Source: Eutypella sp. D-1 (lineage: Eukaryota > Ascomycota > Sordariomycetes > Xylariales > Diatrypaceae). Taken from it: a stretch of 64,000 nucleotides of DNA. Shown here in pieces: positions 1 through 13,607 of this stretch. The stretch is from assembly GCA_023313575.1 (NCBI GenBank), contig JAJTTP010000002.1, positions 2,108,001 through 2,172,000 on the forward strand, written 5' to 3'. Within the stretch, counting starts at the first letter, position 1. Every line of letters begins with the position of its first letter. The notes under the pieces were generated by a model. The model ran no database searches. It was not told where the DNA came from and saw only the letters and a list, made by a program, of their open reading frames with translations. The position numbers and the translations under genes were made by a program.

Positions 1-3000
1 AAGATATCCCGTTCCCCTCCTGGGCTTACGTTTGTTATCACATATATGTAGCGATCAGTTGGGAAGAAAAAAAAAACGTTTATACGAAGCGGTCATGTAG
101 TTACATCAGACGGGTTAAGTTTGCAACAGCCCCGGGGAAACCCACCAGATGATCTTACTCTAGCAGCTCAGGTACGGTACGTACGTGCTCACGGCTGAGC
201 ATATGCAAGCATTCCGGTGAGACAGCTTTTCTATGTAGCGATCTTGCGACCAGCCCAGCCCCAGCCATACAGAAGCGATATCCAGGTGCCAGGTGGGTTC
301 CTAAACAACAAAGGACAAGAAACATATGCTCCACTCGCGCGTATGCTATCATGGATACAAGAGAGATAAATGACTACTATTCAGGTATTCCAGCAGGGCC
401 ACGACAGATAACTGTGTAAGTTAGGTGCCAAACAGCAACACCAACACCAACATCAAACCAAACCAACACTTAGTACCTACAACTTGACTGCCTACAAAGG
501 TATAGGAGAAAAATCCTTCTCGTTTGCGGATGGATATTCCGCGCATCGAGCAATCCATACACGATGATGCTCGGCCAAACCCAAATAATTATAAAAAGAA
601 AATAGAGAAAAAAAAAAAAAAAGAGGGTAGTGGTCCCATTTAGAAACCGCTATCTTCATTTCTTTCCCTCCAGATGCTACTGTATAGACGTCGTAAGAGG
701 GACCGGATATCGGTCTTGATTACATCATTCTAGAAGCCCGAAGACTCACAACGGCGAACCAGCGGGCGCGAGGACGAAGAGGGCGAACGCGACCGCTAGC
801 CGCAAATGCTCTTCTCCTCCCTTGCCAACCCCCCCCCCTGCTCCATTGCACTCTTCCAAATAGTGCATGTAGTAAGCCTCAAGAAGAGGCTGCTGTTAAT
901 TGTCTTCTTCTTTCTACCTATGCAGTAGTAGTATGATCTTAGGTATGACAGAATGACTGAGGCCCCATGTGGCCCAGCAGCTACGTCGATGTCCACCTAG
1001 ACAGGGCCGTCGATGAAGATGATTCGGTAAGCTAGAGTAGAGGGCAAAGCCAGCCTTGGCCGTTACTACTCTCCCCCTCCCCCCGGGCAGCTGTGAGGCT
1101 GCTGTGCTGTGGGAGAGTTGAGGCACAGCGACTAGTTGGGGGCAACGTATCATCGATTGAATGGACACGGATGAAACGCAAAACGGGCCTTGCATCATCA
1201 TCAGCATCATACTACATACTACTAGTTAGTCACCAGTCACTACATATACCTACTGCACAACAACAGATAAACCTGCCACAGTCAAAGGGGTGTGCGTCGC
1301 GTCACTTTTACAGAGATAATTAGGTAGGTAGGTATGCAATAAGTTGTGCTACTTTCGTAGAACAGGTTTAAGGCGTTGCGCTGCCGCCGCGAAAGCTGCT
1401 ACTACTACAGAATATGACCCCAAGAAAACGGATCTTGTTTGCCGTTTCTTGATATTTCTATAGTCGATCAGGGGACCTGGTCACAGTGCACACACACACA
1501 CATAATTGCCCAGGCAAGCGGACAAGCCAAGGATGGGAATTACGGATCTGGGTGCCATTTTTAGCAACCCTTGAATGGGTAAAGCCACCTAAGGCTGGGT
1601 AGTCTTGGTAGTTAGTTATACTTATGTACTAAGTAACTAATAACTTAATAACTACAAGGCCTCACTCCCTCTTTAGGTATGACCCAAAAGAACATCTCTA
1701 GGGAGCTATGAGGCGCGCCACACATATCCACCCCTACCTAGATACCCTACATACATAGTAACTACGTAAGTTTAGTCTATAATGCAGCGGCGCAGCCGGC
1801 CTTTTCTCAACACGCCAACGTCGCTGGGTAACTAGCCCTATGTATGTGTGCCTAGCTACCCAGCTATGTGTATATAACATATATATATGTGTGTGTGTGC
1901 GTGCGTGTGTATGCAACGCCAGCAGAGCAGCCTTCATGTCTTGTCTGCCTGGGTATTCAAAGGATCGTGGGGTGAAGGCGAAGGCAAATTGTAATTGGCG
2001 ATTTTACTCTTGTTGTTCGGCCATAATTCGACCGATTGTCTTACCCGGGCGGCCCTCCCCCCGATCCTTCGCAGGAAGGAAGAAGGGGGGAGAGGCACAA
2101 CAGGTGCTTTCTAGATTTCAAACTATACAACATGCGCCGCAGATGAGAAGAGCAGCAGAGCAGAGGCGAAGAGATCTATGGCCTTTCTGTCCCTTCTCCC
2201 TAAAAAAAAAGATTTCTCGCGAAGGCATGTTCAACAGGACAATAAAGTTCGATTTGTATCGGAGGGACCAAAATAGGACATCGGAGTCGAAAAAAATAAT
2301 GAAATCCATAAGCGAATGTAAGCGATCGGTTACGTTACTTACCAGCCTACCATGTCTTGGCATAGTGATTATGGTAATATAAAAAAATATGAAAAACGAC
2401 AACTCGCCACCTACTTCTCGATCCTGTTCTTCCATTTGGGGTTTCCAAGTAGGCGCGGAAGTGATTATGTAGAGCTCTAGAAGGGGGGAGGGGGGAGGCG
2501 ATGATGGATGGGGATCTCTGTCCGACGATAATACGACACGTCCGCCGCCGCCGTGCCGTGCTGCCCTTTTTACCCGGAATTTCCCACGGCGCGGTATTCC
2601 ATCCCCGTTCCCAATCCCCGTCAGTTTCCCTTTCAGCCCTAACCATAAATAGCAAGAAGAGACGACGCACACGACACGAGGGGAAGGGGGGGTTGGGAGG
2701 GAGGACTTGGGCAAGTGACTGGTTAACTGGTATTGATTCTGTTTGTGCGAGTGCTGCTGCTGCTGCTGATGATGATGATGAGAGCGTATCGCGACCAACG
2801 GGATGACGTCTCTGCCTTGTGTGGCCCATCGCGATGGGGCTCCATGTACGTAGTAGTCTTTTTAACCTCGTACACTTTGATATCATTAGGGTGATTTAGT
2901 TTCTATACAAATCTCCGGCGTCCCTTTTTCGCGTACAAATCGGGAGCCAGCTGGTGGGTTTCTCCTTCACACGAGGTACCTGGGTAGTTTAGTGTGTACT

Positions 3001-6000
3001 ACAACATCAGGATTTCGCATGCACCCCTGTCCAAACACTACATAGTAACTCTAGACTGATGACTAGGATGGGGCCCCCGGCTGGCCCCTTGGGGCTAGTG
3101 GTAGGAGCACAGTTGAGCGCCAAATGACGGGACGACCCTGAGACAAACAAAATGCTCGATGAAGAACACAATGCAAAAGCATGAAGAAGAAGGAGAGAGA
3201 AAAGCCAAAGCAAGAGGAGATTATTAAAAATTCTCGCGCATGCATATCGTCCGTTCGATTAAAACAAATCAAATCAGGATTCCCTCACCAGACGATGATG
3301 ATCTGACAACTCGAGACAAACTTCGGCGGGAAGGGCAGGTTTGTCTTAGAAGATGGGCCGGTTGGCCGGTGAAGATGAACAGAATGGCGCGGGCATGGTT
3401 ACAGCGGAAGATTGCGGATGACCTCGTAGTAGAAAAGCAAAAAAATACGGCTTCCTCCTCCCACCCTCTGCAGCAGCAGCGCGACATGACCACCGCTTGT
3501 TCCGGTCGGCAGCTCATAGACACGAGGGTCAAAACAGGAGTGTATTTACATCTACTATGTATATCCCGCAAGGTTCCCCAAGGTTTTTGCCTTACCTGGC
3601 TTACCTACCCAGCAGCCCAGCAAGGTACCTGGGTTCATTGTCTCGTGGTCCAAGGATCCCTCTGCCGGCTGCGACGAGGACAACAGCATCGGCTGTCTGT
3701 GCCCGGCCGGCTGCCTTTCTGCCGCCTGTCTCAGGAGTAGGGGGTGTGCAAGTCATGGGGAAGGGGAGACCTTGTAGTAGATCCTGCAGATGACACGCAT
3801 GAAACAACGACAGATCTATATAATCATATGTAAAACCTAATCATATGTAAGAGCCTCCCATCCCATCCAATCCATCTACGCAGTAAATCTTCTGCCAATC
3901 TTTTTGATCTTTTGCTCGTTAGTAGGGCAATCTAGGTGCTGGGGACCGGGAGTTGGTGAGAGGCGAATCCGGATGCATAAGTAAAGTTAATAACAGATTT
4001 GGGGGTTTCAGCATCTCGCCTCACTCGTCAAACTTAGTACGGAAACACCCCCCCCCCCCGGGGGCGCCTCAAAGTCCCCCTTTCCTAGTAACGCCTAAGC
4101 ATTTCCATTTCAGCCTACCCTTGTCGGACTTGCCCTGTCTCGCCTTGTCTTGCCTCATATTTGCTATATTTAAATGCTTAGCTATATCGCAAAAGGCGCT
4201 TAGCGCCTGAAGGCCGCAAGGCATTGATATATGAAGAGAGAGAGAGCGAGAATCGAAGGAGTGTCAGTTTAGACTTTATTTGTCCAGTTTAGGCTTATTA
4301 GCGTATCACGGCCCTACCCGATTGACGACCGACCCTTTGGGCTGGCGCTGCCGCAGCTGAGGTTACCAGAGAGAGTGTGGGATGGGGAGGGGGGAGGCCA
4401 ACACCGGGCGGCGCTTTGCATCACAGGCGGGTAAGGTTACATGAGGAAGTAACAAGAGCAGGACTTCTCCTTCCTCGACTCTGCTGACACAGAAATACAC
4501 ACACACGTTCGCAGGCGGTGGCCCGGCAGTGCCGAATGTCCATCTGTCTACCCGAGCTGGAGCTAGATGTTGGACGTCGAATTGATTGGGCTTCGTTTCG
4601 TGGCAATCAGCTCCTGGGCGGGTGCTGCCGATACCCTCCCTTTCTTTGCCCCGGGACTACCTATGTAGTACACAATAGTTAGGTGGCCTAAGAAGTACTT
4701 AGCTAACCCTACCCACCTTTGCTGCCTCTCTCACCGATGGCCATGCATCACTTACTCACTAAACTTTACCGGTAGTTACGTGCGTGGATATGTACAGTTG
4801 CGAGTTGCAGTTTGCAGATGAAAGCTGCAAGTACAGATGCAGCAGATATGCAGCAAGATGCAGGAAGGCTTATCGCACACATACACATACGTACACACGC
4901 ACACACACACACACATACACCGGATTTATTCACCAAGTGTCCAAACAATTGTCGGTTCCATCATCCTTATGCCGGGTTCCTATTCAGATGTTTGACGACC
5001 TTCAAGTTGTTTTTTTTTCTTTTCTTTTTCTCCCTCGAACTTGGCTGTGCTCCAGGGCCGCTTGGCCCCCTTTGACTTGGCCCGCCCAGCCCCAGCTCGG
5101 TCGGGGGGTCCGGCGAATCGCGCCCGTTCCTCCCGTCGGAGAGGGGTCCACCCACACATCCCCACTATGTACATACACTGAACAACCAACTAGGTATAGC
5201 TAATCAGGGAACCGAGAGAGGCCCGAGGTGTACCTTTCTTTTTTCCTCTTATCACCTGTAGGTACCTTGTAGAGAGGCCCGATAAGACTGAATCAGTCAA
5301 TTACAGCTTAAAATGCGCCTCAACGTGACAACAACCCATACTAATAATGAGCGAGGAATCACCGGCCTCATCCTACCGGCCTCCAAGATGCCTCTTTCTC
5401 CCAATCCATCTGCCCGCCTACGGCGTAGACAGACAGGCAGGCAGGCAGGCACGGGGTAAATGGGGCAAACATCCCAGACCCCAGTCGAGGTATCCCCGTG
5501 GCGTGGCGTGTGTGGCGTGCGAGATGATGCGCGGACTGAACTGGACTGGCTGGACTGGATTGATAGACGGCGATCCCATGGATCTCTTAGGGCTGATATC
5601 TATTAAGTACCTACTCAAGGATTTATATACAGGTAGGTTCCTCAGTAGTCTCGCCAATTTACCTATGTAGTCAGCCTCCTACCTCTAGTGTGATATAACC
5701 ATCCCGCTTACGATCACCGTCAGCAACCCTGCCAGAAGTGGAAAGTCGTCAGTTAAAAGGACGGCGCCGCCATAGCATTCACTTGAATATGTACCTCGGT
5801 GGTAGAAGATGGCTGGCTGAGCTATGATTTGGATGGCAATCCACTTAGCTGAGCGGGTATATAAGCGCACAGCATACATAGCATAGCGGATTGCGATGGT
5901 GTCTCCACGGGCTGTCTCCCGCTTTACGCTATTCTACGTGGTCCCTCGCTCGCTCCACGTTGGACCGAATGGTACCCAGACAGGTAAGGTATCTGCCGAC

Positions 6001-9000
6001 ACCCACTGAGCTTGTTGTGATGTCCAACCAAGGCGCCCGTTCGCGTGTATGGATATGTGTGTATGAAGTGTAACACAATGCAGTGCATTTGCGTACATGG
6101 ACAGGTCCATACATACGTAGGGCATAGGTGCAAAGTGGGAAAAGCACAGCACTTGCATGAGTTGGGGGAGCTGTGCGTCCTTGAATCAGCTGCATACGGA
6201 GGAGTACTATCCACTATACTTTTTTTTCTAGACACAGCAGAGCAAACAAAGCATCAATCTTCAGGAACCTCACGCTTCCTAAGTAGTTCTATCCAGAGGA
6301 TGACTTGCTACCGACACGGAAATGCCGTTTAGGTAAAGGCACCACCTCGGTTGAACAGAAGTTCACTTAGCTGCCGAACCTGGCCGATCCGTCGGTCAGC
6401 GGAGCACACGAAGGCCCGCGACAACGCCCGCTATTACGCTTTCTGGGTACATCCAACGATGAGGATGGCCTTACCTCTTTACATCTATCCCCCCGCCACA
6501 ACCCGAGATAAGAAAGACACATACATGTGGTTTTTTAAATTTAACTTAACTCATCACTTGCACGCGGGCATGCAGCTCTGCTTAGGCCGGGATGTTATTC
6601 ACCAGATAGAGTTTGGCGCAAAGCAAAGTTGTTTTCGAGACCTTCGCATAAGTAAGGTACGTAATTTATCGAACTACTTAACCCAACCCTGAACAGGTTG
6701 GTTGTGCGTTGGTGCTACAGTACGTAGCAGAATTGTATACTACGCATGATAGTAGGTGAAATAACCCTTCTTGATCCTGCCAGACAGGGCAGTCTAGCTT
6801 GACAGATCATCGACATGGGTATGGCAGATACACATTGAAAGCAAGCACACACATACACAAGCACACAACTCACAACACACACAAATGTCTACGTGGGCAA
6901 TCTACGTCGTAAGTAGTTATGTAAGTTGACGGAATCGTACGACCGAAGCAACAATAACGCTCCCCCTACCCGCAGTCCACGCTGCTGTGCTGCTGCCGGT
7001 ATGCACCAAATGTACCACGTACTGCTGCTGCTGCGCAGCACAGCGCATTCGTTGTACACTGACTGCACTACATTGACTTGCACCTCTGCCCCTCCCCTTC
7101 CTGATGAGCACGAGCGGATCTGCTCGAGGAACGCCCGAGTCTCGGCTCGGCTCTAGCTAGGTAAGTAGCTGTCTGGGTCGTTAATTAAGTACTTAGCTAG
7201 TCCATCGAGGGGATGGGATGGGAGGGGGAGGGGGGAGGCGGCAGGCAGGGGGATGGGACGGACGGGACGGGAAGGGGAAACATGGGATGGTATGGCATGG
7301 TATGGTGCCGAGCTCTACCTAGTCACCTACCTACCTGACCTACTTAGCTAACCTTGCATACGCCTGTCTGCTACATAGGTAGTCGTTAGACTACTTAGCC
7401 CAGCACCTGGTATGGTAGTCTGCCCGAGTTCGCCGCCACCGGCCGCCGACTCGCCGGTTGGGTGGGTATATATAATATATATTATACAAAGCCATGTGCA
7501 GATCCCACTCCCCACCTTTCTTCCTGTGTGTGCATATATGTGTGTGAAGTAGTTGTATGTGCCTCTTCTATTCCGTAAGCTACGTGCATGCCGGGCTCGC
7601 TGCTGACGACTGCATGGCATCATCCGAGGCGGCGGGGGATTCGGTGTCCTGATGATGTATACCTACCTGTATATGCCCATGTATGGTGAAGTATGTATGG
7701 GCGCATGTAAGTTGTAGTTGTACAAAGAAGAAGCATGGCCCGTCCGTCGGGTGTTCCCTCTCCTTCCTCGGCGAGGGTCACCGCTGGCTGACGTGCATCT
7801 GCAAATGGGCAACAGGTACCCCGCTGGATGATGGTGGTCAAGGGCAAGCTGGAGGGAGGGGCCTGACCTAGCTGGGCAAATGGAACGCTGAAGGGGGGAA
7901 CGACGCGGAGGGTTTAAACCTTTCAATGGTTCACGCGGTTTCTATTGCTTAAGTGAGCATTCAGTGCGACGCTATATCTGATATATCATGTACGAGAGAG
8001 GAGAGCAGATATCATCGTTTACTTTGAACCTGGGTACGAAACCGATGGTGGGTAGGTGGGCGGTGATAGTAGGTGCTAGTGGTTCTATGTAAGTACCTAG
8101 GTAGGTATGTAATGTAATGGTGCTACTGCTGACGGTGATGTCTAACGATCTTCGGAAGGTTGCAAAGGTGGAAAGCGGTACGGAAGACAGGAGGAGGTTC
8201 GCTACGCTCCGGCGGCGGGGAAGAAAGCTGTCTGAGCTGCAAGGCACCGCGGGCACCTTGCAGGCTAGAGAGAGAGGCTATGTACATCTAGATACCTATG
8301 TAACTAGTATATTACGTCCTATGTTTTCTCTTCTACGTCGCCTTCAGCACTTGGCAGTTATCGAGTGGTGATTGAATACTATGTAAGGGAGGCACTTGGC
8401 CAATGGCGGCCTCAACGGTTGTGCGAATACTCTGACTTTCTGATCAACTAGCTCCTTAGTAGGTCGTAGGCAATAAATACATACCTAGGTTATGATGGTC
8501 ATGATGCATTGGTTCAAATAAACGATTGCATACCTACACCCTCGTTGTCAGCCAGCCCCCGTTGGCCCAGCTAGTCTTGCGAAGAACAACTCCATCACAT
8601 TTGACTGCCCAGGACGCCGCGACGAGTTTCCGTCTGAAACATAGAAACATCCATGATGATATGACGAACGGGGACGAGACAACCAAAGCGACCAGTCGGT
8701 CTTGATCACAAATCAAACGCACATGATGAATAAAAACAGCCATTTGTAATACCGGTAACCCTCGCTCTCTCTCTCTCTTTCTCTTTCTCTTTCTCTCTAT
8801 ACTTACTCTACTCTAGTTCTACATACTCTACTCGAATTAGGCATTACGGTCGTCACTACTTAACTAGCAGTGACGGAATACTTCACGTGTACATGCAGGT
8901 GCCAATGCATGCTCCCTCCCCGGCGGCCGCTAAAAAAAAGGACCCAAGCCCAACCCGCGCATTTGTAGTTAACTTATAACTAACTACCAGACCCAAGTTG

Positions 9001-11675
9001 CCATGTTTAAGTCGTTCCAACGCAGACGCTAAAATCTGCTAGTGACCGCTCCAGACTCTCCGGGACTTCCCTCGTCTCTCCATCTGTCGTTGTGGAGAGG
9101 AGGCCCTCGGACTAGAGGGGGAGCATAGGTTGAGGTAAATAATCACGACGACGACGACGGGGGAGGTTCCCTATTTCTGTGGGGTGGTCGAACACATACA
9201 TGAAAGACCTACCTCAGTAAGAAGTATGTAAGGCATTATATAGGAGCTACCTACTGAACTAGCCGGGGAAGCAACTACACTAGTTCCATAGGTCGTAACT
9301 AGACTAATTAGATCCCGAGAGAAGGTGTACAGTACACATGGCTTAGGCATCACACGACCAAGTAAAGTAATTTAATACGTGGAATGGCTAATTCATGCGT
9401 CTGCTCGTCTCTATACATTGGTGAAAAAGTGAGGTATAACAATTCAGGTGGGCAAGAGACAGACAAGACAGACGGGGGAGTTTTTTTTTTTTTTCAATTC
9501 ACTTATGAGTAAGGCCCCCCGGCCCCCCGGGGAGGGGGTTGCAAAAGGAGCAACTTGTCAGTCGAGAAGTCATCTCGAGGCGGCCTACTAATATGGAATA
9601 TGGAAAATGGTTCCTCTGCATATGCGGAGATATACGTCTTGTATCCGAGATGACTAAAAACGGAAGACGAAATCCAAAACCAGGGGACCTTTTTTTCCCC
9701 ATTTTGCGGGGGGGTTTTCTACCAGGTCCAGACGACCTATGTAATAAGCGCCCAGAACAGCCCCAGCCAGCCTAGCCCAGCCACCATGATACTTATGTAC
9801 TAAAGGCCAATGGTAGAAGTCTGGACCGAGCAGATAGATACATAGGTCTATAACATCTCGCCCTACCTACGTCGTGGGTTTCCTATTCTGGTACTAGCGA
9901 CACCTATATCACCACCTAGCTCGCAGGCGCCCGAGGCATCCCGAAAAAGGTCGATTACTGCATGTAGGTAGCTAGGGGCGGATAGGATGGGAAGATAGAT
10001 TGGGGAGGGGAGGGGGAGAGGTGATATAAGGATTGGAAGGTTTGGATGCCATGTAATGTACTCGGTAGGTGGTATAGGGGACCTCAAGTCTCCTTGGGGG
10101 GATCTCTGCTTTCGGTGACGACCCAGATGATAGATGGGATAGACAAACCCGGATACAAATATATATACCTCGCGTACCAATCCCCCCCTTATCCCCGATG
10201 CGAAAGCCCCCGTCCTATCCGTAGTTAGCTAGCGGTAGCGACATACATAGCCAGCAGCGCCGTCTCAAGCGTCTCCTATAAGCTCTTTCAACGACGATGA
10301 CTGCCGGCCGATCTAACTACCTAGCTACCCATACGCAACCCAATGAAATGTACAGATGGGGCCGGGGGTCGAGACCCCGGTTCAGTTCAACACACACATG
10401 TAGCTAGCTCTGTACTCGCAGACAAAGGGGGCCAGGGAAGGAAGGGCGGAAGGCGAAAGACGAGGGACAAGGACCGCGGGAAAAGGGGGGAAAAAGAAAG
10501 GGCGAAGGGGGAAAAGCAAATCTCGATCACGAGAGACATTGTGGGGTAAAGGGTAGGTATGGTACAGTACAGTAGGTAGCCTCCTCCAGAGCGGGTGGCT
10601 TTCGGCCGATTAGAATTGTTGTGGCTGCCGTAGTTAGTAGTGGCTAGCTGCAGTGCAATCATCATATCTCAAAAATCATGTGGTATAAATGTAGCGGGGG
10701 ATGGGAATGACGCCTGACTGGACTGATTAAAGAGTCAACGACGTTGCCCTCCTTTGCAGACATCGCTAGACAGACAGGTTAAGAAAATGGGTATATATAA
10801 GTAGGGAGTGGACCGTCCAGTCTACTGCCCTCTCTTTAGATATTTAGGTATATAGGAACTAGTTCGTAGCTAGTCGAGACTAGGCAGATAAAATAAAGTG
10901 CTTGCGTCCCTTTCCATGTGTGTGCTGCTGCTGCTAGTATATACGCGGTTCTCTCTCCCTTACATAGACCCCGCCACGACCCGTCTTGGAAGGGAGATCT
11001 ATATCTCTATCTATCTACTTATGTAAGGCAGAAGAAACGTTTCGCCAGACAAGAAAGGAAAAAAAAAAAAGGCACCGGCTATGGCTGGCGACGCTGATGA
11101 ATAGATCCACGCAGGGGTTCAGTCGTAAGGGAGTCGGCGCTTTGAAGATATTACACACACAGAATCTTAACTGCAAGCATGGTCCATCCTTTTTCTCAGC
11201 AGCGGATTTCGGTCGACCCCTTTTCCATTGATGGGACTAGTTCCAATATTGAATTTGTTCTTTTAAAACGGGCTACATAAGTACGAACACAATGCGGGGG
11301 GGACTCTTAATGCTTCATCACCGGACGGGTTTCCTTCCAAGGCGACAGAAAGATTCAGATCCATATTATCGATTTTTGTTTCTTCTTCTCCTTCTTCCTC
11401 CCATTCCCTAACGCCCCGGCTTCGTTGGCTCGAGATCTCCTCACCGTCCGGCGTGACGGCGAAAGGACCGGGCGGGACGGTTGCCTCTTTCGTCTTTCCG
11501 CGGGATAATCTTGTTTCACGGGACATATACCCACTCGCACATTCTATTTTCTTCGTGGGCATCGTACCATTCCGGGGAGGGCGTGGAAGAGTGCGGCAAT
11601 TTATCATCATCATACCAGCTACTAGCTTCCACTTCCACTTTCACTTCCACTCCCACTTCCGTCCAGGGCATCCTC
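1..11675. other. 11.7 kb gene desert
   Basis: I find no supportable gene here on either strand. Open frames are short, lack recognisable domains, and are made largely of simple sequence. Visible content: CA/GT microsatellites (about 1489-1503, 1884-1910, 4888-4920), a CT tract (8764-8798), a CTG/ATG tract (2755-2781), homopolymer runs of A, C and G, a G-rich block (7209-7290), and repeated AGGTAGGT/ACCTACCT motifs (1320-1334, 7325-7336, 8094-8109). Several TATA-like sites occur (for example 5859-5867 and 10792-10800). Intron-rich small genes could still hide here, as the LC8 gene just to the right shows. It may be the long regulatory region of a gene beyond the left edge. Confidence 0.6.
7209..7290 (+). 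repeat. G-rich tract with many GGG runs
   Basis: About 80 bases with more than ten runs of three or more G on the plus strand, separated by 1-5 base loops. This satisfies the usual G-quadruplex pattern several times over. It lies in the gene desert with no gene within 4 kb. Confidence 0.7.
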
Positions 11676-12413
11676 CTACTGCGTCTTGAAGAGAAGGATT
11701 GCGCAGTGACCCAGGTAGAAGTAGATGAAATGCTTAGTTTCTAAGACGATGTTAGCATTCTCCCTTTTCCGTCTGTTGAGCTGAACGGCGGCTGTGTTGA
11801 ACCGAGAAGAAGTCGATGAGGCGCCGGACATACCATGAGTAACGAAACTACCGAAGTTCCTCCCTACGATGCAATGCCAAGTAGGCCCCTTCCGCTCGTC
11901 AAACTGCCGTGCACACATTGTATCAGTAGAAGCTCGGATGGGGATACGGCACAAGGTGTGGACGGTTTGTCGTGAATTCTCGTACCGTTTTCTTAATGTG
12001 TTGCGCGATATCCTTCTCGATAGTGAACTTTCCCATAGCTTCCTGGGCTAAAAACATCCCATGTGTTCAGTAAACCTGTCCCAATAAGGTATGATATCAC
12101 ATGGATAACGGGATATGACGTACCGACATCGATGGCCTCCTGCTGCATATCTTCCGTCTATGATATGGTTAGTGATACGATCGTTAGAAGGGGGGATTTT
12201 CGGGGGGGGGGGGGGGGTATTCACCATGTCCGCCGCCTTGATCTGAGCTATACGTGTTTCCAGCTCGAGTTAGCTTTTTCTTCTTCTTTTTCCCTTCTTT
12301 GATCTCAACTGCCTTCCTCATCTTCCGTTGCGCCGAAGCTCAGCACCGGGGGAAAACACACCTTCGAGCTTGTCGCGCCCAGAAGCCTGGATGGGCGAAG
12401 TCTGTTCGGCCAT
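11676..12413 (-). CDS. nudG: Cytoplasmic dynein light chain LC8 (DYNLL/NudG type)
   Basis: LC8 is a small dimeric hub that binds dynein intermediate chain and many short linear motifs. Six exons on the minus strand give a 101-residue protein: 12413-12362, 12247-12225, 12157-12124, 12047-11986, 11903-11834 and 11740-11676. All introns are GT-AG, several with CTAAC-like branch sites, and phases agree at every junction. Residues about 17-58 match the helical half ([28 protein letters not shown]). Residues 58-101 hold the near-invariant beta-strand half ([16 protein letters not shown], then [11 protein letters not shown]). Length fits the family (about 85-100), with a short fungal N-terminal extension. 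Exons 2 and 3 are only 23 and 34 nt, so gene finders may miss it. It diverges from MRD1. Confidence 0.95.
12202..12217. repeat. 16-base G/C homopolymer in LC8 intron 2
   Basis: Sixteen consecutive G on the plus strand, read as C16 in the LC8 transcript. The run begins seven bases after the 5' splice site of intron 2, so a quarter of that 67-nt intron is poly-C. Confidence 0.9.
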
Positions 12414-13607
12414 GATGTCTGTATGATATACGGAGGGATAGATCGATCGGGTCTCGACGAAGGTCTGATACTATGGGGATTTAACTTGAGCATCGTTAGT
12501 ATGAGTGACTTGGGCCGTTGTCTAAGCGCGGCGCAATCATCTCCATCTCGACTGGGCAAGCAAACAAGCGTAGTTACCTGGGTCGCGGCGAACGTAAATC
12601 GTTGTTTCCGGGATTTCTCGGGGAGTCCAAGCAAGTTAAATAGCTCCAATAAAGACAGATAGGATAGTGTCGGGGTAAAGAAGGAAGGAAATCGAGAAGG
12701 CTATAATCTATATTAATATCCGTAGTTGCTTGTTTGCCGGAGCGTCAGTAACGCAAGTATGATAAGTAAATATAGAAGTTGCCCAGGTGATTGTGTAGTG
12801 TAATCTCGAAGGTGAAGGAGTGGAAGACCTTGAGAAGTCGTGTAGGCTTAATGTAATGCTATCCTCCAGGGCTTCTTTTCCAAGGTTAGGTAGTAAAGCG
12901 CTCGGACTCGGTAAGGTTAAGGTTTAAGTAATTACTATATACAGTACTTACCTTAGTTATGTACTTAAGTAGGTATGTAGAAGCTGGTAGAGCAGGCAGG
13001 AAGCGGAGGTAAGTTCCAGGTTAAGAGCTCCAAAGTTGTTTCCAGTCAAATCTATGAATGATGAATGGATGGATACCTTATTACCAGCTTGCCAGCCAGC
13101 CAGCCTACAGCCTACCAAGTAGTAGGTAGCCCGGTGAGTGGTGAGCTGACTGGGCAGTTCTGATTGGTTGATGATCTGGTCGCGTTTAAGGCTGGACCGT
13201 GCATCCTCACCAACAATCAAGTTGTCAGTCAGTTTAGTAGGCCCATTATTATCATAGCCTGATAGCCAATGACAACCAATAGTATGCCAAATCTAATAGC
13301 CAGCGAACCCAGTATTGTCACTAAGCTTTTAAGGTCGACGCCCCGCTTGGATGCTTTCCCGCTAATCCAATTATAGTAAAATCAGATCGAAACCACATGC
13401 AAGATAGCTGGATAGTAACAGCAGATAAGAGAGAGGTACGTACCTATAGTAGATATCATAGTGAACTTTTTATGTACCCTTCTACGCTGTATAGGTAGGT
13501 AATTTTTTTTCTTTTCCAGCTTTTTTTTTCTCTTCGTGATGAAATTTTTCGACATTTGCGAAACAGCCTCCTCCCTCGACGCGACGTGATTTTCCTGAAA
13601 TCATAAC
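12414..13607. promoter_or_regulatory. Divergent promoter between LC8 and MRD1
   Basis: This 1.2 kb separates the two start codons and holds no gene. Four CCAAT/ATTGG boxes fall within 13163-13371 (13163-13167, 13266-13270, 13276-13280, 13367-13371), candidate sites for the CCAAT-binding HAP/CBC complex. An AGGTAGGT motif lies at 13493-13500, and a pyrimidine-rich stretch at 13502-13535 precedes the MRD1 start, typical of fungal leaders. Confidence 0.55.

Noticed and set aside
2118..2886. Overlapping frames of 226 and 179 codons on the minus strand
   Set aside because: Composed of simple repeats (His, Gln, Ser, Pro runs) with no splice pattern or homology I recognise.
10352..10390. tRNA-like GGGGGTCGAGACCCC stem-loop
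   Set aside because: No acceptor stem, anticodon arm or A box at proper distance; just a GC hairpin.
11263..11613. 116-codon minus-strand frame just downstream of LC8
   Set aside because: No recognisable domain, low-complexity Glu run; may be part of the LC8 3' untranslated region.
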